A stretch of 41,148 nt of DNA from a bacterium (GTDB lineage Bacteria > Actinomycetota > Acidimicrobiia > Acidimicrobiales > CATQHL01), in assembly GCA_026706565.1 (NCBI GenBank), contig JAPOYM010000035.1, positions 1 through 41,148 on the forward strand, in the 5' to 3' direction. This document shows, piece by piece, positions 23,139 to 33,400 of the stretch (position 1 is the stretch's first letter; every line of letters starts with the position of its first letter). A model generated the notes under the pieces. That model was not told where the DNA came from and did no database searches. It saw only the letters and a list, made by a program, of their open reading frames with translations. Position numbers and translations under genes: made by a program.

Positions 23139-26100
23139 GTGAGCGCGTTGGGTGCGCAGCAGGCTGCCGCAGTCCCCGAGCAGGGGAATCTGGTGCGGGT
23201 GCGGGGTCGCTTCTGGGTGGTGAAGTCGGTGGTGGCCTCGGCGCTGCCGCCGGACCCCGGCGATCCGGTGGCGCATCATGCGGTGGAGTTGGTGCCCATC
23301 GACGCGGAGGGGAGCCCGGACTCGCTGACGGTGTTCTGGGAGGTGGAGCCGGGCACCGAGGTGCGTCCGCAGACCGAACTCCCCGACCCGGCGGACGGGC
23401 TCGACGATGCGGAGACGTTCGGGGCGTTCTTGGACGCGGTCCGGTGGGGGGCGATCGCTTCGGCGGACCCTTCGGCGTTCCAGGCGCCGTTCCGGGCCGG
23501 TATCGAGATCGAGGACTACCAGCTGCTGCCGCTTGTGAAGGCGCTGGAGATGCCGCGGGTGACGATGCTCATCGCCGACGACGTGGGGCTGGGCAAGACC
23601 ATCGAGGCCGGGCTGATTGCGGAGGAACTGGTGCTGCGGGGGCAGGCGCGGAAGATCTTGGTGGTGTGCCCGCCGAGTCTGTGCGGCAAGTGGCAGCGGG
23701 AGATGCGCGAGAAGTTCGGCCTGGCCTTCGAGGTCGTGGACACGGCCTATGTGCGGCGGCTGCGGCGGGAGCGGGGCGTGAGCGTGAACCCGTTCCAGTC
23801 GCATCCGCGCCTGATCGTGTCGATGGACTGGGTGAAGTTCGAGCAGCAGATGCGCTGGTTCGACGAGTTCCTGCCCGCCGACTCCAACACGTACCCGCGG
23901 GCGTTCGATCTGCTGATCGTGGACGAGGCGCACCAGATCGCCCCCGCGGCGGTGGGGCGTTACGCCAAGGACTCCCTGCGCACCCAGGCGATGCGCCGGT
24001 TGGCTCCGCACTTCGAGCACCGTCTGTTCCTTACGGCCACGCCGCACAACGGCTACCGCGAGTCGTTCGAGTCGCTGCTGGAGACCCTCGACCCGAACCG
24101 GTTCGCCAAGGGCGTCGAGCCCTCCGCCCGTGAGCGGGACGCCGTCATGGTGAGGCGGCTGAAGTCGCACCTGCGGACGCTGCTGCCCGACGGGGACACG
24201 AGCTTCCCCGATCGGCGGCTCCACTCCATCGACGTGGACTTCGCCACGCCGGAGCGCACCATGTTCCGCCTGCTCGACGAGTACGCCGCGGCCCGCCGGG
24301 CGACCGCCGAATCGCCCGCGGAGCAGGCCGCCGCCCGTTGCATCATCCTCCTGTTGAAGAAGCGGCTGCTGTCCTCGCCGATGGCGTTCAAGCGGACACT
24401 CGACAAGCACATCGCCACCCTGAACCGGGCCGCGGAGAACAACGCCTCTACCCGCGCCGCGTCCGCCGATCGCATCGAGGCCGCGCAGCAGGCCGCGCTC
24501 GAGGCCGACGCCGACGGCGACGACTCCCTCGACGACATCGAGCAGGAGGCGCTGGCGCTGGCGGCTTCGGCGCTGCCGGAGACGGCGGTCGCCGACGAGG
24601 TGCTGCTGGCCCGCCTGCGCGCCCGCGCCATCTCCTACGAGGCGCGACCCCGCGACATCCTCAACCAGCTCCAGGTGATCGCCGAGAAGAACCACCGTCG
24701 CCCCGACGCCAAGACCGAGCGTCTGCTCGAGTGGATTGGCGACATCTGCTTCCCCGACGGCGAGTGGAACGACGAGCGCGTGATCGTCTTCACCGAGTAT
24801 CGGGACACGCTGCAGTACCTCCACGAGATGCTGACGGCTCCCCATGCCGGCCGCCCCGACATGCGCGGCCGGGTGGAGGTCTTCCACGGCGCTGTTGACG
24901 CCGACGAGCGTGAGCGCATCATCCGCGAGTTCAACTACGACCCGGCCACGACCGAGGCGCGGGTCCTGATCGCCACCGACGTGGCCGCCGAGGGCATCGA
25001 CCTGCACCGGGCGTGCCACCGGTTGGTCCACGCCGACGTCCCCTTCAACCCCAACAGGATGGAGCAGCGCAACGGCCGCGTGGACCGCCATGGCCAACGG
25101 TCCCCGCACGTCGATCTCTTCCATTTCGCGGGTGCGACCAACGACGGCCCCGATGACGATCCGGCGGGGTTCGACCATTCCTTCCTGCTCCGGGTGGCGC
25201 AGAAAATCGACGAGATCAGGGACGATCTGGGTGCCGTATCGCCGGTTCTGGCCGAGCGCATCGAGGCCCGGATGCTGCGCGAACGCGACGGAAGCCTCGA
25301 CATCGACGCCGAGGTGGCCGCCCGCCGCGACAGGGCGAGAATCGGCCTCAGGCGACTGGAGCAGGACCTGATCGACGGCTTGGCCGATGTGCGCCGGAAG
25401 TACCGCACGAGCCTGGAGGAACTGGAGTTGTCGCCTGCGAGCATCGAGCGCGCCGTCGGGGCGGGTCTGCGCATCTCGAACCAGCCCGCACTGCGGCCGC
25501 TGACCCTCGACCGCCCCACCGGTCCCGTTCGGGCGTTCGAGGTTCCCGACCTGTCCGGCATGTGGGGTGAACTCCTGACTGGGCTCTACGACGAGGTGAT
25601 CGAGCAGCGCCGGCCTGTGACCTTCGACGCCGAAGTGGCTGCCGGCCACGACGACGTCGCCTACCTGCACGTGGCGCATCCCTTCGTGGCGCGCTGCCTG
25701 CGTGCCCTGCGCGCCCAGGTCTGGGGGGCCGGCGTCGAGCGACACGTCAACCGGTTCGCCGTGCGGTGCGCCGACGTCGAAGAGCCGGTCGCCGTGGGGT
25801 ATGCCCGCGTGGTCGTGAATGGCGCCGACGGTTCGGTTCTCGACGAGGTCATCGAGCCGGCAGCGATCCGCGTCGGTGGACGCCAGGGCCGCCTCAACGT
25901 CGGCGAGACCCGAGCGGCAATGAGGGCGGCACACGCTGAGGCGCCGCCGGATCACGTCCGTGACCGGTACGTGGATCAGTGGCCCAGGGTTCGACCGGCG
26001 CTCACCGCGGCGCTCAAGGCGCGGGCCCAGGAGGTTCAGGCCCAGCGAGAGCGCCGGATGGACGACAAGCGCGACCGTGAAGCCCGCCGGGTACGGGGCA

Positions 26101-26363
26101 CGCTCGAGGATCTTCGAACCTCTATCCACAGGCGTCTCGAGGAGTTGGCGTCCGAGGCCGAGGCCGAGCAACTCAAGCTGTTCCTCACCGACGACGAGCG
26201 GCGCCGCTTCGACATAGACGTCTACGCCCTGCGCGTGCGCCTCGACCGGATCGACGGCGACATTGCCACCGAGGTGGGGGCACTAGAGCATCGTTACGAC
26301 GTGCGCGACGTCCACTGGTTCCCGGTGGCGGTCGAGGTACTCGTGCCCGTAGGGGAGCGGTGA
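23139..26363 (+). CDS. drmD: DISARM SNF2-type helicase DrmD
   Basis: A 1074-residue SWI2/SNF2 (RapA-like) superfamily 2 helicase, the signature gene of class 1 DISARM anti-phage systems. A short N-terminal region GNLVRVRGRFWVV leads into the Walker A ADDVGLGKT (146-154). The DEAH box is D262-EAH, then LTATPHNGY. The C-terminal helicase lobe has TDVAAEGIDL and motif VI QRNGRVDRHGQ (643-653), and a long helical C-terminal part follows. The GTG start is chosen for GGAGG at 23128-23132 seven bases upstream. The stop overlaps drmMI. It would act with DrmA, DrmB and the methylase on incoming unmodified DNA. Confidence 0.9.
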   Translation: MSALGAQQAAAVPEQGNLVRVRGRFWVVKSVVASALPPDPGDPVAHHAVELVPIDAEGSPDSLTVFWEVEPGTEVRPQTELPDPADGLDDAETFGAFLDAVRWGAIASADPSAFQAPFRAGIEIEDYQLLPLVKALEMPRVTMLIADDVGLGKTIEAGLIAEELVLRGQARKILVVCPPSLCGKWQREMREKFGLAFEVVDTAYVRRLRRERGVSVNPFQSHPRLIVSMDWVKFEQQMRWFDEFLPADSNTYPRAFDLLIVDEAHQIAPAAVGRYAKDSLRTQAMRRLAPHFEHRLFLTATPHNGYRESFESLLETLDPNRFAKGVEPSARERDAVMVRRLKSHLRTLLPDGDTSFPDRRLHSIDVDFATPERTMFRLLDEYAAARRATAESPAEQAAARCIILLLKKRLLSSPMAFKRTLDKHIATLNRAAENNASTRAASADRIEAAQQAALEADADGDDSLDDIEQEALALAASALPETAVADEVLLARLRARAISYEARPRDILNQLQVIAEKNHRRPDAKTERLLEWIGDICFPDGEWNDERVIVFTEYRDTLQYLHEMLTAPHAGRPDMRGRVEVFHGAVDADERERIIREFNYDPATTEARVLIATDVAAEGIDLHRACHRLVHADVPFNPNRMEQRNGRVDRHGQRSPHVDLFHFAGATNDGPDDDPAGFDHSFLLRVAQKIDEIRDDLGAVSPVLAERIEARMLRERDGSLDIDAEVAARRDRARIGLRRLEQDLIDGLADVRRKYRTSLEELELSPASIERAVGAGLRISNQPALRPLTLDRPTGPVRAFEVPDLSGMWGELLTGLYDEVIEQRRPVTFDAEVAAGHDDVAYLHVAHPFVARCLRALRAQVWGAGVERHVNRFAVRCADVEEPVAVGYARVVVNGADGSVLDEVIEPAAIRVGGRQGRLNVGETRAAMRAAHAEAPPDHVRDRYVDQWPRVRPALTAALKARAQEVQAQRERRMDDKRDREARRVRGTLEDLRTSIHRRLEELASEAEAEQLKLFLTDDERRRFDIDVYALRVRLDRIDGDIATEVGALEHRYDVRDVHWFPVAVEVLVPVGER

Positions 26364-29300
26364 TGGCCACGTCCCGCAGAGCGGCAGTCCAGCACGAGGA
26401 CTGGCTCAACCTGGCCGAGCCCCAGGCGCCCTGGTTCGCGCTGCCGGTCGTCAAGCGCGTCTTCCCAGAAGGGCTCGACAGAACGCCACCCGAGGTGCGT
26501 GCGGAACTGGTGGACCGTTGGAACGAGACACGCGACGGCGAGAATCGGGCAGGATTCGTCAACTGGCTGCTGCGAGACGTGCTGCGCTGGCGCACGGGTT
26601 GGCGCGCGGGCCCCGAACTGCCTGCGCACGTCGCCGCCGGCGTCACACGCAACGGCGTAACCGTCGCACCGACGGGCGTCTACGTCCCATCGCCCGCCGC
26701 TCCGGTGGGTCTGTTCGGCGACGCCCCGACCGCCGGGCACGACCCCGACAGCAGCGACCCCCTGGTGCTCGTGTTCGTGCTGGACGCCGAGGACATCCCC
26801 ACCGAGCGACCACGGGGGGATTTGTGGTCCGCCAAGTGGATGCAGCGGGCGGCGCTCGCCTGCCGCCACCTCAACGTCCCCTTGGCGCTGGTAACCAACG
26901 GCGACCATCTGACGCTCGTCCACGCCCGCGCCGACGAGGCCACCGGCTGGGGCACCTGGCGTGCCTCCCTCATGAGCGCCGAGCCCCTCCTGTTGGACTC
27001 GTTCGTCTCGATGCTGGGCGCTCGCCGCTTCGCGGGTGTGCCTCCCGCCGACACACCGGCGGCTTTGCTGCAGGAGTCGGCCGGTACCGAAGCGGAGGTC
27101 ACCGGCCAACTCGGGTCGCAGGTCCGCAGGGCCGTCGAACTGCTCGTCAATGCCATCTCCCGCGCTGATCGCGGCGTCGACGGCGCCCTGCTGCGCGACA
27201 TTGCTGCCGAGGAGGTCTACGAGGCCGCTGTCACGGTGATGATGCGGCTGGTGTTCCTGCTCGTCGCCGAGGAGAAAGAGTTGTTGCCGGTGGACGACAA
27301 CACGTACCGGGACCTGTACTCCGTGCGGACGCTGCGCGAGAGCCTCGAGAGGGCGCGTGGGGAAGACCCGGAGGCGCTAGAGAACAGTTCCGCGGCATGG
27401 CACCGCCTCCTGGCGACCAACCGAGCGGTCCACGCCGGCGTTCGCCACCAGGCTCTCTGCGTGCGCGCTTACGGCAGCACCCTGTTCGACCCCGACCGTT
27501 TCGGCTTCCTCGAAGGCCGCGCGCCAGGCGAGTCGTGGCGGACCGTCTCCACGACACCGATCAGCGTCACCGACCTCGACGTGCTGGCCATGCTCGACGC
27601 TCTGCTGATCCTACGGTTCCGCTCCGCGGCAGGCGTGACCGACACCCGTCGCCTCTCGTACCGCAACGTCAGTGTCGAGCAGATCGGCCACATCTACGAG
27701 CGGCTGCTCGATCACGGTGCCCGCCGCGCCGACAGCGTGGTGCTCGGCTGCAAGGGTGCGTCCGACAACGAGCCGGAGATCCCCCTCGCCGATCTGGAGG
27801 CCGAGCGGATCAATGGCGACGAGGCACTTATCGCCTTCCTCACCGACGAGAGGGCCAACGGCGGCCACTATGTCGGTACTCCGAGACAGGTCGCCAAATT
27901 GCTGGCGGACCCGGTCGACGGACAACTGCGTGCCGAACTGCGGGCCGCCTGCGGTGGCGACGAGACGCTCGTGCGACGGATCGAACCGTTCGTGAACCTG
28001 CTGCGCACCGACCTGCGCGACCGGCCCGTGGTGTTCCTCCCCGGCGCCGTGTACGTCACCGAGACGGGCCGGAACCGAGATTCGGGAACGGCCTACACCA
28101 CGCGCGAACTGGCCGACGAACTCGTCGAACACGCCCTAGCGCCCCTGTGCTACTCGCCCGGTCCGCGGGACACAGCCGACACAGCCGAGTGGCGCATCCG
28201 GCCGTCCCAGGAGATCCTGGGCCTGCGGGTGTGCGACCCTGCCGTCGGCTCGGGCGCCATCCTCGTGGCCGCCTGCCGCTACCTGGCCGACCGCCTTGTG
28301 GAGGCCCAGCAGGGCGAGGACGACCCACGGGCCGCCGACCTCGCCACCGCCGCGGACGACCCCAGCCGCCACCGGGCCGTCGTCGAGGCCACACGCCTGG
28401 TGGCCGAGCGCTGCTGCTACGGCGTGGACCGCAACCCCATGGCCGTCGAGATGGCCAAACTGTCCATGTGGCTAACCACTGTCGCGAAGGATCGCCCCTT
28501 CACCTTCCTTGACCACCGCTTCGCCACCGGCGACAGCCTGCTGGGAATCTGGGACATCGAACAACTCCGCTGGCTGCACTTCGACCCAGACGTGGGGCGC
28601 ACGCAGACCATGAGCTTCGCGGGCTACGCCGACGGGCGAGACGCCACTGCCCGGCTGCAGGAATTGCTGGACGAGGTCCTCTCGCTGCGACAGAGGATGC
28701 AGGACATCCCATCCGAATCCATCGCCGACATCGACCGCAAAGCGGCACTGCACCGGCAGGCCGAGAACCTCATGCCGGTCATCCGCGCAACAGCCGACCT
28801 CGTGACCGGCGCAGCTCTCGCGACCGCCGGCGAACGGAACGCATCGGCAGCGCTCACCAATTTGCTTGCCTCCGATCTCGGCCTGCTCGGCAACCTGCTC
28901 ACCTCAATCGGCACCGAACACCAGATCGTTGCTCTCGCGAGCGTCCAGCGTCGGGCTCATCAGCGCCTGAACGTCAGCAGGCCTGACATGGCACCGGAGC
29001 GTCGACCCCTGCATTGGCCGATCGCCTTCCCGGAAGTGTTTGCCGAAGGCCAGCGGTTTGACGCCATGGTCGCGAACCCACCCTTCATCGGGGGTCAGAA
29101 GATCTCGGGCGCCGCAGGGGACGATTACCGCAACTACTGTGTTGCCTGGATGGCTGAGGGCAAGCGAGGCTCGGCTGACCTCGTGGCCTATTTCTTCCTC
29201 AACGCGACGAGAGTGGCTCGATCTCTGGGGTATCTGGCGACCAACACAATTGCTCAAGGCGATACGAGCGAGGTCGGCCTCGAGCAAGTGATCGACCGAG

Positions 29301-30490
29301 GCTGGACAATCCACCGAGCTGTTTCATCGGTTCAATGGCCAGGCGAGCCCACTGTTGAGATCGCCAAACTGTGGATCGACCAGAGCGAATGGAGTTGTCG
29401 GAGAATACTCGACGGGCGATCCGTCGTCGTTATCGACGAGATGCTCTACCCGGGTAGCCGTATCAGATGGCGCAAGAAGAGGCTTCTCGAGAATAGTGAC
29501 AAGTCATTCATGGGTTCTACTGTACTTGGTATTGGTTTCACAATAGAGCCTGACCATGCGCTGTCGCTAATTGATCACGATCCAGGAAACTATGATGTCC
29601 TTTACCCGTACTTGAACGGTAAGGATCTGAATACCTCACCCTCACAAGAGGCATCTCGCTGGATCATAAACTTCTTCGACTGGCCTGAGTCGAGGGCTCG
29701 AGAGTATGTCGAGTGTTTCGCGATCATTGAAGAGAGAGTCAGACCTACAAGAATGACAAATCCCAACGCTGCAGCAAGAATCTGGTGGAGGTATTGGCGG
29801 CCAGCCCCACGTCTCTATCAAGCAATCACCAATCTTGATAGAGTGATCGTAGTCGCGTGCGTCAGCAAGACAGTAATGCCCATGTTCGTGGCAGCCCGGC
29901 AAGTCTTTGCTCATGCCTTGATTGTCTTCGCGTACGACAACTACTTTCATCTCGGGCTACTATCGAGTAGTTTTCACTATCGTTGGGTTGTTCGGTATGG
30001 TTCGACTCTTGAGACTCGAACTCGATATACACCATCAGATGTATTCGAGACGTTCCCACAGCCTGTGTTCTCAGAGGAGGTAGCTGCCGCTGCCGAAGCC
30101 CTAGACGACCACCGACGGGAACAGTTGTATGCCCGAATGATTGGCGTGACCACCCTGTACAACCGAGTGCACGACCCATCCGATCACGATAGAGATGTGA
30201 GGAAGTTGCGCGAATTGCATGTTGAACTCGACAGGGCTGTCGGTGCTGCCTACGGATGGAGGGATCTGCAGTTCAAGCACGGCTTTCACGATATTCGTGG
30301 CGCCGGTCGCCGCTTCACCCTCGCGCCGGAGACTGCAGACGAAGTCCTGACTCGGCTGCTGGAACTTAATCGAGAGCGATACTTGGCTGAGAGACAGATC
30401 GCTTCGCACCGACCAAATGGTCTAGGAGGCCGGGAGAGACTTACTGCCAGCTCGTTCGCCCTATTCGGCCAGGATGACGAGGAACATTGA
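26360..30490 (+). CDS. drmMI: DISARM class 1 adenine-N6 methyltransferase DrmMI
   Basis: A 1376-residue type IIG/PglX-like DNA methyltransferase that would mark host DNA. SAM-binding motif I is D626-PAVGSG (VCDPAVGSGAILVAA). Catalytic motif IV is N906-PPF in AMVANPPFIGG, typical of N6-adenine methylases. The N-terminal 600 residues are helical and resemble the corresponding part of type IIG enzymes; no clear nuclease motif was seen. The C-terminal third after NPPF should hold target recognition and is strikingly AT-richer (see the separate entry). The start is GTG 26360 overlapping the drmD stop, or ATG 26363. The stop overlaps drmA as TTGA. Confidence 0.9.
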   Translation: MMATSRRAAVQHEDWLNLAEPQAPWFALPVVKRVFPEGLDRTPPEVRAELVDRWNETRDGENRAGFVNWLLRDVLRWRTGWRAGPELPAHVAAGVTRNGVTVAPTGVYVPSPAAPVGLFGDAPTAGHDPDSSDPLVLVFVLDAEDIPTERPRGDLWSAKWMQRAALACRHLNVPLALVTNGDHLTLVHARADEATGWGTWRASLMSAEPLLLDSFVSMLGARRFAGVPPADTPAALLQESAGTEAEVTGQLGSQVRRAVELLVNAISRADRGVDGALLRDIAAEEVYEAAVTVMMRLVFLLVAEEKELLPVDDNTYRDLYSVRTLRESLERARGEDPEALENSSAAWHRLLATNRAVHAGVRHQALCVRAYGSTLFDPDRFGFLEGRAPGESWRTVSTTPISVTDLDVLAMLDALLILRFRSAAGVTDTRRLSYRNVSVEQIGHIYERLLDHGARRADSVVLGCKGASDNEPEIPLADLEAERINGDEALIAFLTDERANGGHYVGTPRQVAKLLADPVDGQLRAELRAACGGDETLVRRIEPFVNLLRTDLRDRPVVFLPGAVYVTETGRNRDSGTAYTTRELADELVEHALAPLCYSPGPRDTADTAEWRIRPSQEILGLRVCDPAVGSGAILVAACRYLADRLVEAQQGEDDPRAADLATAADDPSRHRAVVEATRLVAERCCYGVDRNPMAVEMAKLSMWLTTVAKDRPFTFLDHRFATGDSLLGIWDIEQLRWLHFDPDVGRTQTMSFAGYADGRDATARLQELLDEVLSLRQRMQDIPSESIADIDRKAALHRQAENLMPVIRATADLVTGAALATAGERNASAALTNLLASDLGLLGNLLTSIGTEHQIVALASVQRRAHQRLNVSRPDMAPERRPLHWPIAFPEVFAEGQRFDAMVANPPFIGGQKISGAAGDDYRNYCVAWMAEGKRGSADLVAYFFLNATRVARSLGYLATNTIAQGDTSEVGLEQVIDRGWTIHRAVSSVQWPGEPTVEIAKLWIDQSEWSCRRILDGRSVVVIDEMLYPGSRIRWRKKRLLENSDKSFMGSTVLGIGFTIEPDHALSLIDHDPGNYDVLYPYLNGKDLNTSPSQEASRWIINFFDWPESRAREYVECFAIIEERVRPTRMTNPNAAARIWWRYWRPAPRLYQAITNLDRVIVVACVSKTVMPMFVAARQVFAHALIVFAYDNYFHLGLLSSSFHYRWVVRYGSTLETRTRYTPSDVFETFPQPVFSEEVAAAAEALDDHRREQLYARMIGVTTLYNRVHDPSDHDRDVRKLRELHVELDRAVGAAYGWRDLQFKHGFHDIRGAGRRFTLAPETADEVLTRLLELNRERYLAERQIASHRPNGLGGRERLTASSFALFGQDDEEH
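29100..30480 (+). other. Low-GC segment covering the DrmMI C-terminal region
   Basis: GC falls from above 70% (for example 28321-28380) to about 45% in the hand-counted lines 29461-29520 and 29521-29580, and recovers at the start of drmA. The reading frame stays open throughout. The drop begins gradually just after the catalytic NPPF motif, where the target-recognition domain of such methylases lies. It is interpreted as a recombined module. Confidence 0.75.
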
Positions 30491-33400
30491 GCCTCGCCAG
30501 CGATTTTTCTTGGGCACGGACTCCGGCAGCTATTCGCGCCGAATTGCTGCGCCGGGTGGAGGCCGATCTGTTGGGCCCGTTGGAGGGCGAGGAGGAGGTG
30601 ATCCGCGGCAATCAGCGTCCCGACGGTACGTGGTGGCCGCCCGGTCGGGTGCGGGACCGCTACCTGGTCGGGATGCTCGCTCCGAGGGGCGCCGTGGCGG
30701 CCGACGCTGAGCGCGACGATGACTCCGGCCGCGAGGAAGGCGATGTCGAGCCGGAGGCGCAGGGCGGCCGGATCGCGCAGCGCGTTCTGGCGCAGTCGTC
30801 CATGGGGCTCACCGCCGTCGTGGATGCGGAATCCGACGTCCTTGTCGCCCGGTGCCGGTGGGGGAAGTATGTGCGCGAGTTCGAGTATCACCCGGACGGG
30901 TCCCGCGCGGCGGTGTGGCGGCGGGAACCGCGGGACGTCGAGGTCCGCATCGGGCTGAAGGAGGGCGAGTTCGGTCCGCTGCCGGTCAACGCCGACGGCG
31001 TCTTCGTGCTGGGTCGGATCGCCGCGACGGGTTCGGGACCGTGGCTCGTCACCGTCTTCCTGGTTAACCAGCAGGCGCAGGTCAGGACGAACAAGGATGC
31101 ACAGTGGCTCTTCCAGGCTCGCCTCGAGCTGGTCGCTCCCGACGGACGCGCGGTGTTCCTGGGGCGCGAGGCGGTCCTCCCCTCGGCTCTTGGCGTGGCC
31201 GGGTCCGAACAGGTCGAGTTGCAGCGGCTGGAGATGCAGTATCGCGACCAGGTCGAGTTCGCCGTCGGCCACGGAGTGGGGGTTGCCTGGGAGCCCGTTC
31301 CCGGCACGCGGCGGGCGGCGCTGGTGGCCACGTCGGTGCTGCCCCGCTACGAAGTGTGGCGCACCGAGGCCCCGGACGATCTGCCGCAACTCGACGGTCT
31401 GGTGACCGACATGAAGGCGCTGGCCGAACTCGAGCCGGACGATCTGCGAGCGGCGCTGTTACCGCTGGTGGACGGCTACGAGGCGTGGCTCGACGCCGAA
31501 GCCGATCGTGTCGACGGCCCCGAGTTCGCCGACCACGCGGAAGTGGCAAGCGCCGCGCTGGCCGACGCTCGGGACGTGGCCGCTGCTGTCCGCCGGGGCG
31601 TCGAACTGGTCTGCTCCGACGCCGACGCTCTGGACGCTTTCCGGTTCGCGAACCAGGCGATGCGCCGCCAGCGGGTCCACACCGTTGCCATCGCCGGTCG
31701 CCGCGACGATCCAGTGCTGTCGTTGCGCGAGGCGGTCCGGCGGGCCGACGAAGCCTCGAACCGTTCGTGGCGGCCGTTCCAACTCGCCTTCGTGCTGCTG
31801 TGCATCCCGTCGTTGACCGACCCTGCCCATCCGGAGCGGCGCGCCGATACGTCCTTGGCCGACCTGCTGTTCTTCCCGACGGGCGGCGGTAAGACCGAGG
31901 CCTACCTGGGGCTCGTGGCGTTCACGCTCGCGATTCGTCGGCTGCAGGGCGTCGTCGGCGAGGGTGCCGAGGCCGTCGATGGCCGCGACGGGATGGCCGT
32001 GCTGATGCGCTACACCCTTCGCCTGCTGACCGCGCAGCAGTTCCAGCGCGCCGCCACGCTGATCTGCGCGGCCGAACTGTTGCGCCGCAGACGGGCCGAG
32101 ACCGACGAGCGTTGGGCGGGTGTGCCGTTCCGGCTGGGCATGTGGGTCGGCGGCGCGGTCACGCCCAACTCCGACAAGGACGCCCGGCAGTGGGTGGAGC
32201 AGCAGCGGCAGGGCGGCAGGGGCTCCAGCCGGTTCATTGCCCCGTTGCAGCTCTCAGACTGCCCGTGGTGCGGGCGGGCGTTGGACCCGGCAGCGGACTG
32301 CACCTACGACAGCCGGACGCAACGATTCCTCATCTACTGCGGTGACCACGAGGAGTGCGCGTTCACGCAGCTTCACATGCCCGGCGAGGGCATCCCCGTC
32401 GTAACCGTCGATTCGCAGGTGTACCGCCTGCTGCCGTCGTTCGTGATCGCGACGCTCGACAAGTTCGCTCAGCTCCCGTGGAACGGGGCGCTCAGCAACC
32501 TGTTCGGGCAGGTCGAGAGCCGCTGCGAGCGCCACGGCTACCGGAACATCGACCTCGACCGCTCTCACGCCTCGGACTGGCCCGAGAGCAACTCGCACCC
32601 GCCGCGGGACGGCCTGCCCGCCGCCTCGACGGTGGACGTGAGCCCCCGGCTGCGGCCGCCCGACCTGATCCTCCAGGACGAGATGCATCTCGTGAGCGGC
32701 CCCCTCGGCACCATGACCGGCCTGTACGAGACGGCGATCGACCGGCTGACCACGTGGCGCTTCGCGGGCGAGCCGGTGCGCCCCAAGGTGGTCGCCTCCA
32801 CGGCCACGATCCGCCGTGCGGAGCAGCAGACCTGGGCGGTGTTCTGGCGCAGGCTGCGGGTGTTCCCCTCCCCAGTGCTCGACGCCCGGCGCTCGTTCTT
32901 CGCCGAGCAGACCGAACCGTCCGACGCCGTCCCCGGACGGTTGCACCTGGGAGTGTGCGCTCACGGGGAGCGCCTCAAGCAGGTGGAACTGCGGGTGTTC
33001 GCGACGCTCATGGCCGCGGCGCAGGCGATGTACGACGAACTCGGCGACGCCGGCGGGCGGGTGGACCCGTGGATGACCACCATCGGCTACTTCAACGCCG
33101 TGCGCGAGCTGGCCGGCATGCGACGCATGGCCGAGGACGAGTTGCGCACCAAGCTGCGGCGGACCCGCTTCACGGCCGGGCTCGCCAACCGCCCGACCGT
33201 GAACCTCGAGGAGCTGACGTCGCGGGTGTCCTCCGATGACATCAGGGGCATCCTGCGGCAGCTCTTCGTCACGCACGATCCGGCCCGCCCGCCGGACTCC
33301 GATGCGGGCAGGCCCGTGGACCTGCTGCTGGCGACCAGCATGATCTCTGTAGGCGTGGACGTCCCCCGCTTCGGGTCGATGGTCGTGGTCGGCCAGCCCA

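Noticed and set aside
22830-26171. A 1113-codon open frame on the minus strand opposite drmD
   Set aside because: It is the antisense shadow of a strongly motif-supported helicase gene in high-GC DNA; its translation is rich in Arg, His, Gly, Val and Pro and shows no domain.
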